A stretch of DNA of 13,940 nucleotides, taken from contig DGNZ01000345.1 in NCBI GenBank assembly GCA_002389175.1, forward strand, positions 1 through 13,940, read 5' to 3'. The notes beneath the pieces are model-generated. The model was not told the origin of the DNA, made no database searches, and saw only the letters and a list, made by a program, of their open reading frames with translations. The DNA is from Rhodospirillaceae bacterium UBA4479. GTDB lineage: Bacteria; Pseudomonadota; Alphaproteobacteria; Rhodospirillales; Casp-alpha2. The translations under genes and the position numbers were made by a program. Every line of letters starts with the position of its first letter. Position 1 is the stretch's first letter. Shown here in pieces: positions 12,178 through 13,940 of the stretch.

Positions 12178-12284
12178 TTGATTTCTCCAATCATGTGTTG
12201 CTTTGACCCTGATGTACGCCTGTCCATATATTCAAACAAACGATATTAATTTGATATTATATATAGGTTACCTTAATTTAAATT
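12178..12284. promoter_or_regulatory. Divergent control region between LysR gene and the minus-strand block
   Basis: The 107-bp gap is markedly AT-rich next to the LysR gene. It contains GATATTA twice (12242-12248 and 12253-12259), offset by 11 bp. It also holds TAAT-N5-ATTA at 12247-12259, which fits the T-N11-A dyad recognised by LysR-type regulators. AATTTAAATT (12275-12284) abuts the LysR ATG. AGCAACACATGA (12202-12191, minus) precedes the Shine-Dalgarno of the 28-codon gene. LysR proteins commonly control a divergent neighbour, so regulation of the peptide and binding-protein genes by this LysR is a reasonable inference. Confidence 0.5.
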
Positions 12285-13172
12285 ATGAACATTCTCCATT
12301 TCAGAACCTTGGTTGCTGTGCATGACGCGCCGACTTTTGCGGATGCCGCAGACGCGTTGTACCTGACCCCGGCAGCGGTCAGCCAACAGATGCGCCATCT
12401 CGAAGATACGTTGCAGATTGCACTATTTGATCGGACGACCCGACCGCCCCGATTGAACGCGCATGGCCTTCGCATCGTGGCCCAGGCCCGTGATGTGCTG
12501 GTCAGTTATGATCGCCTGGTTGAAGTGGCGGGTGCCGTCGATGAAATTGCAGGTGTGCTGACCATCGGGGCGGCGACAGGAATCACCAGCCGATTGATCC
12601 CGGCGGTGCTGCGAAAATTGCGCGACAAATACCCCGCCCTTCAGATCAAGATCGAAGAAGGTGTGACCAGCGATCTGATCTCGCGGGTGCGGCGACGCAG
12701 TTTGGATGCGGCCGTAATCACCGAGCCATTGATCCCGGAACCCGAAATGGTGACGTTGCCGATTACATCAGAACAAATGATGGTTCTGGCCCCGGCAGAC
12801 AGCATCGAAGATGATTGGCAGGCGCTGATCGCGTCGCGTCCGTTTATACGCCTTAACCGATCATCCGGTGTCGGGCGACTGATCGATGCCGAGCTTCGAA
12901 AAGCCCGCGTTCCGGTTCAAGAAGCCATGGAACTGGACAGTTCTGAGTCCATCGTCGGATTGATTGCCGAGGGTTTGGGCGTCGGCGTGGTGCCTGCCGG
13001 GCGGGTCACCGATGATGTGCGGAAGATACTTAAGGTCGTGCCGTTTGGATCACCGCCGGTGCGTCGTAACGTTGTGTTGATTGAACGTACCAACAACCAA
13101 CGCTCCGACTTGGCAAGCATCCTGTATCAGGAATTGCTGGCGCTGACGGCGAAACCAAATACGAATACTTAA
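12285..13172 (+). CDS. LysR-family transcriptional regulator
   Basis: A 295-residue LTTR of standard length. The N-terminal winged helix-turn-helix covers residues 1-60, with FADAADALYLTPAAVSQQMRHLE (18-40) the HTH and LFDRTTRPPRLNAHG the wing. The linker helix is followed by the periplasmic-binding-like effector domain from about residue 90 (GVLTIGAATGITSRLIPAVL), with LDAAVITEPL and the late GLIAEGLGVGVVPAGRV typical of the fold. No Shine-Dalgarno precedes the ATG; the sequence directly before it is AATTTAAATT, suggesting a leaderless or weakly initiated mRNA. It diverges from the 28-codon peptide and binding-protein genes, its most likely targets, and ends nine bases from the convergent HAD gene. 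Its effector is unknown. Confidence 0.93.
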   Translation: MNILHFRTLVAVHDAPTFADAADALYLTPAAVSQQMRHLEDTLQIALFDRTTRPPRLNAHGLRIVAQARDVLVSYDRLVEVAGAVDEIAGVLTIGAATGITSRLIPAVLRKLRDKYPALQIKIEEGVTSDLISRVRRRSLDAAVITEPLIPEPEMVTLPITSEQMMVLAPADSIEDDWQALIASRPFIRLNRSSGVGRLIDAELRKARVPVQEAMELDSSESIVGLIAEGLGVGVVPAGRVTDDVRKILKVVPFGSPPVRRNVVLIERTNNQRSDLASILYQELLALTAKPNTNT

Positions 13173-13181
13173 ACGAACCCG

Positions 13182-13901
13182 TTACTTCATGCCCTTTATC
13201 AGGGTCGCCGTCATTTCGGCGAAGTCGGCAGAAATCAAATCGGGCTGATGCGGTGTTTCACCGAACGGTCGTTTGCGGCGGTCGATAAACGCGGTCCGCA
13301 TGCCGTATGATTTGGCGCCGATGCAATCGAACGCGTGGTTGGCGACGAACAGGCAACTGCTGCGATCTTCACCGATGATCTCGGCTGCCGTCGCATAGGT
13401 TTTCCAATGCGGTTTAAAGTATCCGGCCTCTTGGACAGAAATCACATGATCGAATTCAAACCCGATATACGGTCCCGCCGCTTCTAACATGTCGCGGTCA
13501 CCATTGGATAAAATCGCCAGTTTAAAGCCCGCATCGCGCAGGTCTTGTAGGCCTTTGAGGACATCGGGGAATGGTTTCAGTTTTTCGATTTCAGATACCA
13601 GCCAGCGGACTTCGTCCTGGGTATAGGTGATCCCACAGCGGTCCATCACAAACGACACGGCCCGGTGGCCAATTTGCCGATACGGCGTATGGCCGCGATC
13701 ACACAGCGCATCGATCATGGAATTTTCAAAGTGCGTGCGCCGCCACCAGGTCACGAACCGATGCGGCTCGTCGTCCCAGCCTTTTTCTTTTAGAAAATCG
13801 CCAACGGCGTCGGTCAGACCCTGCTGCATATCGACGATGGTGCCGTACTGATCGAAAACGAGGACGTTGGTTTCGCGGGCAAAGACGCCGATATCTTCCA
13901 T
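13182..13901 (-). CDS. HAD superfamily hydrolase, haloacid dehalogenase type II-like
   Basis: A 239-residue cytosolic HAD hydrolase with the type II dehalogenase layout. The nucleophile is D17 in VFDQYGTIVD, S132 lies in LSNGD (motif II), and K163 in AGYFKPHWKTY has the partner Y169 six residues on. The last motif is VANHAFDCIGAKSYGM with D192. Characterised L-2-haloacid dehalogenases have Ser-Ser-Asn-x-Trp-Asp here; this protein has Ala187, Asn188, His189 and Phe191, so dehalogenase activity should not be assumed. The ATG at 13901 is chosen because GGAG (13911-13908, minus strand) is six bases upstream; an in-frame TTG at 13913 is less likely. It converges on the LysR gene and its promoter lies at or beyond the window edge. 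Alternatives are a phosphatase or another 2-haloacid-type hydrolase. Confidence 0.85.
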   Translation of the reverse strand: MEDIGVFARETNVLVFDQYGTIVDMQQGLTDAVGDFLKEKGWDDEPHRFVTWWRRTHFENSMIDALCDRGHTPYRQIGHRAVSFVMDRCGITYTQDEVRWLVSEIEKLKPFPDVLKGLQDLRDAGFKLAILSNGDRDMLEAAGPYIGFEFDHVISVQEAGYFKPHWKTYATAAEIIGEDRSSCLFVANHAFDCIGAKSYGMRTAFIDRRKRPFGETPHQPDLISADFAEMTATLIKGMK

Positions 13902-13940
13902 GATGTTCTCCAACTGAATTTATGTTAAGGCGATTATGGC

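Overview
The window looks like chromosomal DNA of an alphaproteobacterium, probably Rhodospirillales-like. This is inferred from the protein character (an M17 aminopeptidase next to a short MarR regulator, a Tat-type YHS protein, a CurA-like reductase) and from several intergenic palindromic repeats beginning TGTCATYCC, a type common in that class. It holds thirteen genes, twelve intact and one frameshifted. No tRNA, rRNA, transposase, phage gene or CRISPR array was seen.

Layout. Positions 1-207 carry repeats. A minus-strand NADPH-dependent (CurA/PTGR-type) oxidoreductase follows (208-1221), then a 327-bp gap with a composite palindromic repeat and a 17-bp tandem direct repeat. A minus-strand pair comes next: M17 leucyl aminopeptidase (1997-3403, GTG start) and a MarR regulator (1549-1932). 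A glutathione S-transferase (3576-4229) diverges from them. A plus-strand RND efflux operon follows: periplasmic adaptor (4366-5498, broken by a -1 frameshift at a six-A run) and an intact AcrB-type pump (5502-8624). A long hairpin separates it from a convergent RraA/HMG-aldolase-family gene (8704-9366, GTG start), which diverges from an unrecognised plus-strand gene (9558-9974).

The next block is on the minus strand. In transcription order it has a 28-codon membrane peptide gene (12091-12177), a PotD-like periplasmic binding protein (10933-12009), a Tat-exported YHS-domain protein (10364-10828) and a small single-TM protein (10004-10216). A LysR regulator (12285-13172) diverges from this block and converges on a HAD type II hydrolase (13182-13901).

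Most of this is ordinary accessory metabolism, detoxification and efflux, and no clearly new multi-gene system is visible. The most interesting signals are small. They are (i) the short membrane peptide gene followed by two hairpins, the second enclosing the start codon of the binding-protein gene; (ii) an identical 12-base leader element just upstream of the Shine-Dalgarno of two genes in that block; (iii) the single-base lesion in the efflux adaptor in front of an intact pump; (iv) dyads and direct repeats in front of the MarR, oxidoreductase and RraA-like genes; and (v) palindromic repeats whose stems differ by compensating changes.
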